Assembly: GCA_046331265.1 (NCBI GenBank)
Contig: JAXLRE010000012.1
Location: 1 to 37,862 of the forward strand
Source of the DNA: JAGPDB01 sp046331265
GTDB lineage: Bacteria; Actinomycetota; Acidimicrobiia; IMCC26256; JAGPDB01
DNA length: 37,862 bases
Direction: 5' to 3'
Below are positions 6,852 through 15,319 of this stretch, piece by piece. Both the position numbers and the translations under genes were made by a program. Numbering within the stretch: the stretch's first letter is position 1; each line of letters starts with the position of its first letter. The notes beneath the pieces were generated by a model that made no database searches, was not told where the DNA came from, and saw only the letters and a list, made by a program, of their open reading frames with translations.

Positions 6852-9473
6852 TTATTCTGCAGCTGGTGCTGCAGAAGCTCCACCTGTTGACGGTTTTGTT
6901 TTTGCACCTCGAGCTATACCACCAACACTGCCAGTGGATTCAGACTCTGTATTTACAGTCTCTTCTTTAGCAATTGTAGGCATGCCTTTAAAGGTAAATT
7001 CTTTTTCGCCTTGGACAGGGTTACCATCTTCACCAATCTTGTCAACTACATCAACAAGAACAGTTTCACCTGCGTGGAATTCTTTATTCAAAATCTTCTC
7101 TGAAAGAGGATTTTCAATTCTCCTTTGAATTTCACGACGCAATGGCCGAGCACCCATAGTTGGATCATAACCTTTGTCTGCTAAAAAGTACTTTGCTTCT
7201 TGTGTTAGCTCTAACCCTAAACCTTGACTCATTAACTGAACTCGTGAACGATCAATAAATAGATCAACAATTTCAGTTACTTCATCTTTAGTCAACTCTC
7301 CAAAGACAATAACTTCATCAACACGGTTTAAGAACTCTGGACGAAAATGACCTTTAAGAGCTTCAAGAGCTTTCTCTTTCATTTTCTCGTAAGAGTAACT
7401 TGCATCACTAGAACCAAAACCAACATTTGCTTTTCTTAAATCAGCTGTACCTAAGTTCGATGTCATAATGATAACTGTATTTTTAAAGTCAACTGTTCGA
7501 CCTTGAGCATCTGTTAAATGTCCATCTTCTAAAACTTGCAAGAAAGTATTGAACACTTGTGGGTGTGCTTTTTCTATTTCGTCTAGAAGAACAACCGAAA
7601 ATGGTTTACGTCTAACAGCTTCTGTCAACTGACCACCTTCATCGTACCCGACGAATCCTGGAGGTGAACCGAACAAACGTGAAACAGTGTGTTGATCCAT
7701 GTACTCAGACATGTCTAGCTGAATCATTGCGTCTTGATCCCCAAAGAGAAACTCAGCCAATGTTTTCGCTAATTCAGTTTTACCAACACCAGAAGGGCCT
7801 AAGAAAATAAAACTTGCACTTGGACGTTTAGGGTCTTTAATTCCGGCACGAGTTCTTCTCATTGCTTGAGACACAGCTTTAACTGCATCATTTTGTCCAA
7901 TAATTCTGTGGTGCAATTCTTCTTCCATGCGAAGTAATTTCGCTGTTTCTTCTTCAGTAAGTTTGTAAACCGGAATACCTGTCCACATAGCAAGAATTTC
8001 AGCAATAGATTCTTCTGTAACTTCGTTAAAAAGATCAACACCTTCAGCTTTCCATTGTGCTTCTTTTTCTTTTTTAGTGCTTAATAATTCTTTTTCTTTA
8101 TCTCGCATCTGTGCAGCACGTTCGAATTGTTGAGATTCAATTGCTTGTTCTTTTTCTTCACGAACACTTGATATTTCATCTTCGAGTTCTTTATAGTCAG
8201 CAGGTGTTTGCATTCTATGAATTCGTAGACGTGATCCTGCTTCGTCGATTAAGTCAATTGCTTTGTCTGGCAGGAAGCGGTCAGAAATATATCGGTCAGC
8301 TAAGTTTGCAGCAGCAACAATAGCTTGGTCTGTAATTGTTACTTTATGGTGTGTTTCATACCGGTCACGCAAACCTTTAAGAATTTCAATTGTCTGAGCA
8401 ACTGTTGGTTCTTCAACTTTTACAGGTTGGAAACGACGTTCCAGCGCAGGATCTTTTTCAATATTTTTTCTATATTCATCCAAAGTTGTTGCACCAATTG
8501 TTTGCAACTCACCACGAGCCAACATTGGCTTCAAAATAGATGCAGCATCGATCGCACCTTCTGCTGCACCAGCACCAACTAGCGTATGCATTTCATCGAT
8601 GAACAAAATAATGTCACCACGAGTTTTTATTTCTTTAAGGACTTTCTTTAGACGTTCTTCGAAGTCACCACGATAACGTGAACCAGCAACTAAAGCGCCA
8701 AGATCCAGTGTATAAAGTTGTTTATTTTCTAGAGTTTCAGGAACTTCTCCATAAACAATTTTTTGAGCTAAACCTTCAACAACTGCTGTTTTACCAACAC
8801 CAGGTTCACCAACTAAAACAGGATTGTTTTTAGTACGACGTGAAAGAACTTGCATAACTCTTTCAATTTCTGTTGAACGACCAATAACAGGATCAAGCTG
8901 TTTTTCTCTTGCGAGTTGCGTGAGGTTGCGACCAAATTGATCAAGCACCATTGAACCACCAGCATTTACATCTGCTTCACGACCACTAGCACCTGCAACT
9001 GCTTCACGACCACCAGAAGATGCAGTTCCACCTTGACCATATCCAGAAAGAAGTTGAATTACTTGTTGACGTACACGTGATAAGTCTGCACCAAGTTTTA
9101 CGAGTACCTGTGCTGCAACGCCTTCCCCTTCACGAATTAAACCTAAAAGAATGTGCTCAGTACCTATGTAGTTGTGTCCAAGTTGTAGTGCCTCACGAAG
9201 AGAAAGCTCTAAAACTTTTTTAGCACGAGGAGTAAATGGAATATGTCCAGATGGAGCTGCTCCTCCTTGACCAATAATTTCTTCAACCTGACCACGAACA
9301 GCATCTAAAGAAATTCCCAAAGATTCAAGAGCTTTAGCTGCTACACCTTCACCTTCATGTATCAATCCCAAAAGGATATGTTCAGTACCAATATAGTTAT
9401 GGTTTAAAAGGCGAGCTTCTTCTTGTGCAAGTACAACAACACGACGAGCTCTGTCTGTAAAGCGCTCAAACAT
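6852..9473 (-). CDS. clpC: ATP-dependent Clp protease ATP-binding subunit ClpC
   Basis: The AAA+ unfoldase that feeds proteins to ClpP in the cytoplasm. At 873 aa it has the full ClpC layout. There are two N-terminal Clp repeats, each containing NYIGTEHILLGLI (about residues 10-60 and 85-135), and a Gly-rich linker. The first AAA+ module has Walker A GEPGVGKT and a UVR coiled-coil insert near 415-455. The second module has Walker A GPSGVGKT and the family HFRPEFLNRVDE stretch. A VGF tripeptide in KANVGFGS probably corresponds to the ClpP-docking loop. The last 40 residues form an Ala/Gly/Thr-rich low-complexity tail. The ATG at 9473 has an AAGGA site. ClpC also marks the actinobacterial gene order seen across this window. 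Confidence 0.97.
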   Translation of the reverse strand: MFERFTDRARRVVVLAQEEARLLNHNYIGTEHILLGLIHEGEGVAAKALESLGISLDAVRGQVEEIIGQGGAAPSGHIPFTPRAKKVLELSLREALQLGHNYIGTEHILLGLIREGEGVAAQVLVKLGADLSRVRQQVIQLLSGYGQGGTASSGGREAVAGASGREADVNAGGSMVLDQFGRNLTQLAREKQLDPVIGRSTEIERVMQVLSRRTKNNPVLVGEPGVGKTAVVEGLAQKIVYGEVPETLENKQLYTLDLGALVAGSRYRGDFEERLKKVLKEIKTRGDIILFIDEMHTLVGAGAAEGAIDAASILKPMLARGELQTIGATTLDEYRKNIEKDPALERRFQPVKVEEPTVAQTIEILKGLRDRYETHHKVTITDQAIVAAANLADRYISDRFLPDKAIDLIDEAGSRLRIHRMQTPADYKELEDEISSVREEKEQAIESQQFERAAQMRDKEKELLSTKKEKEAQWKAEGVDLFNEVTEESIAEILAMWTGIPVYKLTEEETAKLLRMEEELHHRIIGQNDAVKAVSQAMRRTRAGIKDPKRPSASFIFLGPSGVGKTELAKTLAEFLFGDQDAMIQLDMSEYMDQHTVSRLFGSPPGFVGYDEGGQLTEAVRRKPFSVVLLDEIEKAHPQVFNTFLQVLEDGHLTDAQGRTVDFKNTVIIMTSNLGTADLRKANVGFGSSDASYSYEKMKEKALEALKGHFRPEFLNRVDEVIVFGELTKDEVTEIVDLFIDRSRVQLMSQGLGLELTQEAKYFLADKGYDPTMGARPLRREIQRRIENPLSEKILNKEFHAGETVLVDVVDKIGEDGNPVQGEKEFTFKGMPTIAKEETVNTESESTGSVGGIARGAKTKPSTGGASAAPAAE

Positions 9474-9659
9474 TTGGATTCCTTTGTTTCTGGTTTGGTC
9501 GATCTTAATAGTAATTTTCGGCTGGGGCGTATGCGATCTGAAGAATACAACACCCTAAGTGATCTAACTATTCCACAAGGAAAAACTTATCCCACAAAGT
9601 ACGACATTTCCGACTTGCACCTTTTGTAAATTCTACATATTAGTAAGTAGGATGACTGT

Positions 9660-10628
9660 GTGAAACCGACTGATTTAAATCTTGCGCCGCTCGAAGGCGA
9701 CTTATCGCGTTTCGAAGAGATTTTAGAAAAAAATGTTTCTTGCGAACTCCCTCTTATGCGAGATGCTTCTCGCCATGTCGTCTTGGCAGGAGGAAAAAGA
9801 TTACGCCCAGCAATGACAATCGCTTGTTCTTATGGTGTTAATGGGATTGAACCAACAAGTGATGAAATATTAAAAGGTGCTTGTGCAATTGAATTAGTTC
9901 ATGCTGGAAGTTTGCATCACGATGATGTTATAGACAACGCAACAACAAGACGAGCTATACCTTCTGTTAATGTTCAATTTTCTAATACTGTTGCAATACT
10001 TTCTGGTGATTATCTTTTAGCAATTGCTTCTTCTCTCGCAGCATCTTTAGGAGCACAAGTCAGTGCAATCCTTGCAGAAACAATTTCTCAATTGTCGATC
10101 GGTCAAATAATTGAACAACAAAATCTGTTCGATGCTAAACGTTCACGTGAAGATTATTTAAAAGCAATCGAAGGTAAAACAGCATCCCTATTTTCATCTG
10201 CGTGCAAAATTGGAGCACTAGTAGGTGGCGCAGACGAACAAACTGTTGATGCGTTGGCTAATTATGGATACAACATTGGTATGACATTCCAAATAGTTGA
10301 TGATCTATTAGACATCACCGCAGATGACGAAATATTAGGAAAACCAGCAGGTCATGATGTATCTGAAGGTGTTTATACTTTGCCTGTAATTTTCGCTGCA
10401 AATAGTGATGCGAGAGTTAGAGAAGTTTTAGGAGACCGCTTATCACAGGCTGAACTTGATGAAGTAATGGTTATAGCAAGAGAACCAAAATTTATTGAAC
10501 AAACATTTTCACTTGCAAAAGATTATGGACTTGCGGCTGCTGAATCATTGGCTCATGCAAATATAGATGTCGAAGTTAGGGATGCGTTTACAAGAATTAT
10601 CGATGGACTGATCCGGAGAGATTTTTAG
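9660..10628 (+). CDS. Polyprenyl (long-chain) diphosphate synthase
   Basis: A 322-aa all-trans prenyltransferase that extends an allylic diphosphate with isopentenyl diphosphate units. The first aspartate-rich motif is HHDDVID with the following TTRR, and the second is VDDLLD. GKPAGHDVSEGVYTLP is also typical of the class that makes C35-C50 chains for menaquinone or ubiquinone side chains (HepT, IspB or GrcC type). Exact chain length cannot be read. It starts at GTG 9660 with an AGGA site 7 nt upstream; an overlapping GTG at 9658 is out of frame. It heads a rightward group with the flavodoxin-fold reductase 4 nt downstream and may supply the quinone tail for respiration. Confidence 0.93.
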   Translation: MKPTDLNLAPLEGDLSRFEEILEKNVSCELPLMRDASRHVVLAGGKRLRPAMTIACSYGVNGIEPTSDEILKGACAIELVHAGSLHHDDVIDNATTRRAIPSVNVQFSNTVAILSGDYLLAIASSLAASLGAQVSAILAETISQLSIGQIIEQQNLFDAKRSREDYLKAIEGKTASLFSSACKIGALVGGADEQTVDALANYGYNIGMTFQIVDDLLDITADDEILGKPAGHDVSEGVYTLPVIFAANSDARVREVLGDRLSQAELDEVMVIAREPKFIEQTFSLAKDYGLAAAESLAHANIDVEVRDAFTRIIDGLIRRDF

Positions 10629-10632
10629 AAAT

Positions 10633-11367
10633 ATGAATTCATCGAATGAATACAACTTTTCGAATTTAAAAGCATTATTTATAAACTGCACTTTAAAAAA
10701 ATCACCAGAAAAAAGTCACACAGAAACATTAATAGCTATTTCCAAAACAATTATGGAAAAACATAATGTTGAAACAGAATTATTGCGTGCTGTTGATCAC
10801 AAAATTGCAACAGGAATTTACCCTGACATGACACAACACGGATGGGATGAAGATGAGTGGCCTACTATTTATAAAAAGGTAGAAGCGGCAGACATTATTG
10901 TGCTCGCAGGACCAATATGGTTAGGCGATAATTCATCGATTATGAAACAGGTCATAGAACGTTTATATGCCAATAGCGGCGATCTAAACGATAAAGGTCA
11001 ATGGTCGAACTATGGAAAAGTTGGCGGATGTCTAATAACAGGAAATGAAGATGGCATTAAACATTGTGCGATGAATGTGCTTTATTCTCTTGGGCACATA
11101 GGATTTACAATTCCTCCTCAAGCAGACGCGGGATGGATAGGTGAAGCAGGACCTGGTCCAAGTTACGGTGACCAAAAAGAAGATGGTTCCGGTTTTTATG
11201 GATTAGATAATGATTTCACAAACCGCAATACAACTTTTATGACATGGAACCTAATGCATATAGCCTCAATGATTAAAAACGCAGGAGGCATTCCTGCATA
11301 TGGAAATCAACGAACTAAATGGGATGCAGGATCAAGATTTGATTACGAAAATCCAGAGTATCATTAA
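10633..11367 (+). CDS. Flavodoxin-fold NAD(P)H-dependent oxidoreductase (FMN reductase family)
   Basis: A 244-aa protein with a flavodoxin-like fold. The first strand and loop ALFINCTLKKSPEKSHTET match the phosphate-binding loop that holds FMN, and the middle segment ADIIVLAGPIWLGDNSSIMKQVIERL is the second FMN-contacting strand and helix of WrbA/azobenzene-reductase-like families. GGCLITGNEDG supplies the third loop. Such enzymes transfer electrons from NAD(P)H to quinones, nitro- or azo-compounds. It is coupled to the polyprenyl synthase gene (4 nt between them), and a role in quinone reduction would fit that neighbour, but this is inference. The C-terminal 70 residues are aromatic-rich and may shape the substrate pocket. 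Confidence 0.85.
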   Translation: MNSSNEYNFSNLKALFINCTLKKSPEKSHTETLIAISKTIMEKHNVETELLRAVDHKIATGIYPDMTQHGWDEDEWPTIYKKVEAADIIVLAGPIWLGDNSSIMKQVIERLYANSGDLNDKGQWSNYGKVGGCLITGNEDGIKHCAMNVLYSLGHIGFTIPPQADAGWIGEAGPGPSYGDQKEDGSGFYGLDNDFTNRNTTFMTWNLMHIASMIKNAGGIPAYGNQRTKWDAGSRFDYENPEYH

Positions 11368-11398
11368 GTATTCACATAAGAAAAAGTAGGATGTAGAT

Positions 11399-11887
11399 AT
11401 GCAATTTTCACATAATGTAACCTATCCGGCTGATTTTGAAACAGTTATTACAACAAATTTTTCAGAAGACTTTTATTCTTCGTTGACTGAGCTTCCTGAA
11501 ACAGCAACTCCAAAAGTAACGAATCATAGCGATGACGGAACAACTTTGGTTTGTGAAACATTTTGGGAGCACACAGGACAACTTGACCCAATGGCTAAAG
11601 CACTTTTGGGCGGTAAAGCTCTAACTTGGGTTACAACAGTGGCAATAGATCGACCATCTAAATCAGGTACTATCAACACTGTATACATGGAAGGAAAAAT
11701 TCCTGGAACATGTGAAGCTAAAGTTACGTACGAAGAAGTAGATGGCCAAACTACACGCAATATTCAAGGCGATATAGTCGTCAAGATAATGATGGCAGGC
11801 CCTACAGTTGAAAAACGTTTAGTTGAAGCTATTGAAGCAAGATTAAAGCTAGAAGCAGATGCATTAATTAATAAGCTTGGAGCTTAG
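11399..11887 (+). CDS. DUF2505 (SRPBCC-like) protein
   Basis: A 162-aa protein beginning MQFSHNVTYPADFETV, an opening typical of the actinobacterial DUF2505 family, which resembles the START/SRPBCC lipid-binding fold. The central antiparallel beta stretch (TTVAIDRPSKSGTINTVYME) and the long C-terminal helix (residues about 135-160) that lines the cavity in such folds are both visible. No catalytic residues are recognised; ligand binding is the most likely role. It lies 31 nt after the flavodoxin-fold gene with an AAGTAGGATG-type site before the ATG at 11399. Its last 20 nt overlap the end of the convergent hydrolase gene. Confidence 0.85.
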   Translation: MQFSHNVTYPADFETVITTNFSEDFYSSLTELPETATPKVTNHSDDGTTLVCETFWEHTGQLDPMAKALLGGKALTWVTTVAIDRPSKSGTINTVYMEGKIPGTCEAKVTYEEVDGQTTRNIQGDIVVKIMMAGPTVEKRLVEAIEARLKLEADALINKLGA

Positions 11888-12713
11888 AGTCTAAATATAA
11901 ATCCATGTTATTTTTGGCATATTTTTCTATGCCTTGAAGAATTAATCTTCCAACTTGTACAGGTGATTCAATAATCACTCCGTGGGCAGTCCCATAAACA
12001 ATCGATAATTCACTATTACGTATGTACATACACAATTCTTGTGAATCACCAACAGGTGTCAAAGTATCTTGTGAGCCAACTATCACATGAGTTGGAGCAC
12101 TGATCAAACCTAACTTTGATTTAAATGTATCTGAGAAAGAACAAATCGCATCGATCTGCATGCAAAATTGTTCTACGTCTATCTCTTGAAAAAGTTGTTG
12201 AGCTATAGGTAAAAACATTTTGCTTCTATGAAGCAATCTTGGTCCAATAAGCCAAGAAAGAATTTCTCGATCTAAAACTTTTGAGTTTCTAGATAGAAGT
12301 CTCTGCTTCCACTCTTGTAAAAGCTCGCTTCTCCAACGATGTTGAGAACAAGAAGTAGAGATCAAAGTTAATGATTTAACACGCGATGGGTAGACGGTCG
12401 CTAAGATCTGAGCAATTATTCCTCCCATAGAAGTTCCAACTATATGAGCGCTTGAAATGTTTTCGTTTTCCATTACACGCAACACATCTCTAGCCATTCG
12501 GTATAAGGAAAATTCGCTCTTTACACTTGTAGCACTAGATCCTCGATGATCTATAGCAATGCAAAGATGGTCTTTAGAAAGCATGTAGCGTTGTAAGCCG
12601 TATCCACGGGAATCCATTCCTAATCCTTGCAATAAAATTATTGGAGAAGAAGAATTTGTACCCCATGTGTCATATGAAATTACTTGTCCATCACTAGCTT
12701 TTACAGTTTTCAT
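11868..12713 (-). CDS. Alpha/beta hydrolase
   Basis: A 281-aa alpha/beta hydrolase with a complete catalytic triad: nucleophile S95 in GTSMGG, acid D216 in VGSQDTLTP and base H244 in GTAHGVI. The oxyanion strand (ILLQGLGMDSRG) and IDHRGSSAT match the family that includes 3-oxoadipate enol-lactonases and haloperoxidase-like esterases. The substrate is unknown. The ATG at 12713 overlaps the stop of the upstream SDR gene by 4 nt (ATGA) with a GAGG site nearby, so the two are translationally coupled and probably act together. Its 3' end overlaps the convergent DUF2505 gene by 20 nt. Confidence 0.92.
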   Translation of the reverse strand: MKTVKASDGQVISYDTWGTNSSSPIILLQGLGMDSRGYGLQRYMLSKDHLCIAIDHRGSSATSVKSEFSLYRMARDVLRVMENENISSAHIVGTSMGGIIAQILATVYPSRVKSLTLISTSCSQHRWRSELLQEWKQRLLSRNSKVLDREILSWLIGPRLLHRSKMFLPIAQQLFQEIDVEQFCMQIDAICSFSDTFKSKLGLISAPTHVIVGSQDTLTPVGDSQELCMYIRNSELSIVYGTAHGVIIESPVQVGRLILQGIEKYAKNNMDLYLDSKLQAY

Positions 12714-13702
12714 TTTTTAGACCTCGTAAAAGTGATGTTCTCGACAACATTGCTTTCTTGCTCATATAAACTTCTCAAAATCTCAGCAGGTGAATCTTGC
12801 GAATTAATATCCAAGAACATTCGTGAAGATGTGGAGTCAACTCTCATACCTCGTCGTATAAACATTTCAATATGTTCATCAATTGGGGCTCCAGCAAAAT
12901 ATGCTGCTTTCTTAGTGAGCGCAAAACCAAATGAGCTTGAAAATATAGGTATTTTTTTACCTATCTTGCATGCTAACAACATGTCTGCATTTGATGAACA
13001 TGCTGCATGAAGAATTCTATGAGTATTGTCATTTGAAAATTCTTGTCTACATGCTCGAACAAAAATATCTACTGCATCCCTAGGTGAAATTATTGGAAAA
13101 CCAACTTCTTTTACGAAAGGCATTCTTAGCTGTACTGGAACTGCAGGAAGAGTTAAAACTCTAGCCAATGGATGTGGAACGTGTGCACCGATCTCTGGTG
13201 CTGTCCTTATGACAGTAACAAGCGCATTACCGCTAAAGAAATTCGATTCTAGATCTGCAGCCATAACCCCGTAAGGAGTGTCTGGTGAGACAGGACTTGT
13301 TTCATCATATGTTTTTTCCACATTAGAAAATCCATAAACAACTACAGATGAACGAGTAATTATATGAATTTGTTTTTTCTTTTTTAATTTTTCACATGCA
13401 TTTAATATTCCAGCAACACATGCATGGGTGGCGCCTCGTGCTTTAGAAAAAGTAAGTCGAGCTCCTGGCTCATAAACACCAAAGTTAATTATTACATCTG
13501 GTTCAAAATTAACAATCGCTTCTGAAATTTTTTCCACATCATCGTAGTGCGTCATATAAAATTCTGATCGCGACAGATATCTACGTGGCGGAAACATGTC
13601 GACACCAGCAATTTCAGTAATAGATTCAATATCTTCAAGCTTGCGAGCAATAGAAGTTCCCAAATCAGAACCTATACCTGTAATAAAAACTTTCACGTTC
13701 AC
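12710..13702 (-). CDS. NAD-dependent epimerase/dehydratase-like SDR protein lacking the catalytic Lys
   Basis: A 330-aa extended short-chain dehydrogenase/reductase. The nucleotide-binding loop ITGIGSDLGTSIA (residues 7-19) and a VVYG strand (121-124) preceded by catalytic-type Ser118/Ser119 are intact. The expected Y-x-x-x-K motif is Y144-G-V-M-A148, so the lysine is missing. The protein may bind NAD(P) without classical oxidoreductase activity, or use other residues. The start is GTG 13702, inside an ATGTG string, with no Shine-Dalgarno; a TAACGT box 6 nt upstream could give a leaderless transcript. It lies 48 nt after coaX and is coupled to the alpha/beta hydrolase. Similar SDR proteins occur widely in actinobacteria with no settled function. 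Confidence 0.85.
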   Translation of the reverse strand: MNVKVFITGIGSDLGTSIARKLEDIESITEIAGVDMFPPRRYLSRSEFYMTHYDDVEKISEAIVNFEPDVIINFGVYEPGARLTFSKARGATHACVAGILNACEKLKKKKQIHIITRSSVVVYGFSNVEKTYDETSPVSPDTPYGVMAADLESNFFSGNALVTVIRTAPEIGAHVPHPLARVLTLPAVPVQLRMPFVKEVGFPIISPRDAVDIFVRACRQEFSNDNTHRILHAACSSNADMLLACKIGKKIPIFSSSFGFALTKKAAYFAGAPIDEHIEMFIRRGMRVDSTSSRMFLDINSQDSPAEILRSLYEQESNVVENITFTRSKK

Positions 13703-13750
13703 ATATCGACGTTACTTTATATAAATTTGATATATAAATTATGGCAATTC

Positions 13751-14482
13751 TTAAATTTCAGCTAAACCAAGCCCTTTTAAAGTAAGCCAAATATCTAAGA
13801 TCACGTCATTTTCCAGCAATGGATGAATGATATCGGCATGCCCGCCTGTGATTATGGCTTTCACATTGGGATATAAGTTTCTCAACTCATTAATTTCTGC
13901 ATCGATACTTAAAGCAGCGACATTTACAACACCACTTTGTATACATTGAATTGTATTTTTACCAACTATGTTTAATGAACTAGTTAATGCAACTTTTGGA
14001 AGACTAGGAGCAAAAGTTGTAAGTGCATCAATGCTGGTTTGTAAACCTGGTCTAATTGATCCACCAATAAAGGTTTTTGTTTCATCTATTACATCAACAT
14101 TTATTGCTGTTCCACAATCTATAACACAACATGGTGTGTCATATAAATTAGCGACAGCTATTGTATTCGCTACACGATCAGACCCTAAAGTTTCTGGTGT
14201 TTCATAATTAATATTTGCACCAAAAGTATTAACACCTGAAATAAAAAATTCATTCACATTTTCATTATCAAAATAAGTTTCTAATAATTCTCTTATTCTT
14301 TTGACGCCACATGAAACAACAAATGAAACACTCTCATCTACTTTTAAATCGTTGATTAAATCCTTAACATCTTCAACAGATTGTATTTTAGAGGTCTCAA
14401 TGCGCTTTGGATCGATAAGTTCCCCGTCAACAAAGTTTGCATATGAAATAGTCGAATTACCGACGTCTATTACAGATCTCAT
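13751..14482 (-). CDS. coaX: Type III pantothenate kinase
   Basis: CoaX phosphorylates pantothenate, the first step of coenzyme A synthesis, in the cytoplasm. The 243-aa protein has the ASKHA-fold motifs of the type III class: the phosphate loop DVGNST (residues 6-11), the pantothenate-binding GSDRVAN near 99-105, and the second phosphate motif CVIDCGTAINVDVID followed by GGSIRPG. Length is slightly below the usual 255-260. Its ATG at 14482 overlaps the nadC stop by 4 nt (ATGA). The neighbouring panC makes its substrate, so pantothenate synthesis and use sit in one transcript. Identification is secure. Confidence 0.95.
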   Translation of the reverse strand: MRSVIDVGNSTISYANFVDGELIDPKRIETSKIQSVEDVKDLINDLKVDESVSFVVSCGVKRIRELLETYFDNENVNEFFISGVNTFGANINYETPETLGSDRVANTIAVANLYDTPCCVIDCGTAINVDVIDETKTFIGGSIRPGLQTSIDALTTFAPSLPKVALTSSLNIVGKNTIQCIQSGVVNVAALSIDAEINELRNLYPNVKAIITGGHADIIHPLLENDVILDIWLTLKGLGLAEI

Positions 14483-15312
14483 GGCAGGTCGAACCCTATA
14501 TCTAGGCTTGGTGCACTATGCGTTAGGGAACCTATGGCTATATATTTAACATTAGTTTTTCCGTACTCTGCCAAATTATAAATATTTACACCACCAGAAA
14601 TTTCAAAATCGATCATCGGCGCTCTCTTTATTGCTTCTAGTACTTCTTGTGGTTTGAAATTATCTAATAAGACTAGGTCTGGTCGATGGTCTATTACCTG
14701 CATAAGTTGATCTAATGAATCAACTTCAACTTCTAATGGAAGTGTCGGATCGAATTTTCTACATGCACTTATAGCGCCAGAAAGCGTTGTCCCTGAAAGG
14801 TGATTATCCTTAATTAAAAATGCATCGTATAATCCTGTACGATGATTATGTCCTCCACCATCGACAACAGCTTTTTTTTCTAGAGTTCGGTACCCTGGCA
14901 AAGTTTTCCTAGTATCTCTGATTATTGATGTTGAATGAATCTTTGCAAGCTCATCCACATATATTCGAGTCAATGTTGCTATTCCACTTAGATGCTGTAA
15001 AAAGTTTAAAGTAGTTCTTTCAGCAGCAAGCAATGATCTCAACTTTCCTCTTATAACACCAATATCTTCACTTACTTCACATACTTCACCATCATGTTTT
15101 TTCCAAATAATTTCTATCTTCGGATCAAAGCTATGCATTGTTTCAGTAGCAACATCGATACCTGATAATACTCCTCTTTGTCTACATCGAATAATGAACT
15201 CCCCTGTTTTGTCATTATCGATTGTTGCTTGAGAAGTAACATCGCCTCTCGAAGATAAATCCTCTTGCATAGCTAGCGTTATTAGTTGTGAATGAGATTC
15301 GTGATTATTCAT
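14479..15312 (-). CDS. nadC: Nicotinate-nucleotide pyrophosphorylase (carboxylating)
   Basis: NadC (quinolinate phosphoribosyltransferase) converts quinolinate and PRPP to nicotinate mononucleotide in de novo NAD synthesis. The 277-aa sequence shows RDTRKTLPGYR followed by EKKAVVDGGGHNHRTGLYDAFLIK, the substrate-binding core. EVEVDSLDQ, VLLDNF and EISGGVN then give the alternating strands of the alpha/beta barrel. A GAGGAA site precedes ATG 15312, only 7 nt after the nadB stop, and the gene overlaps coaX by 4 nt. nadA, which makes quinolinate from the NadB product, is not in the window. Confidence 0.97.
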   Translation of the reverse strand: MNNHESHSQLITLAMQEDLSSRGDVTSQATIDNDKTGEFIIRCRQRGVLSGIDVATETMHSFDPKIEIIWKKHDGEVCEVSEDIGVIRGKLRSLLAAERTTLNFLQHLSGIATLTRIYVDELAKIHSTSIIRDTRKTLPGYRTLEKKAVVDGGGHNHRTGLYDAFLIKDNHLSGTTLSGAISACRKFDPTLPLEVEVDSLDQLMQVIDHRPDLVLLDNFKPQEVLEAIKRAPMIDFEISGGVNIYNLAEYGKTNVKYIAIGSLTHSAPSLDIGFDLP

Positions 15313-15319
15313 ATTTCCT

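Noticed and set aside
6855..6876. 9-bp hairpin TTCTGCAGC-TGGT-GCTGCAGAA at the clpC 3' end
   Set aside because: It encodes the Ala-rich end of ClpC, where GCTGCAGC-type self-complementarity arises easily, and no T run follows on either strand, so I do not call a terminator.
9423..9629. 68-aa plus-strand open frame across the clpC start
   Set aside because: Half of it is antisense to clpC, and the rest covers the intergenic promoter region; no ribosome site or family pattern.
9615..9643. TTGCAC-17-TATTAG as a promoter for the polyprenyl synthase gene
   Set aside because: Matches are weak (3/6 and 4/6), and the implied start leaves no space for the ribosome site at 9649-9652.
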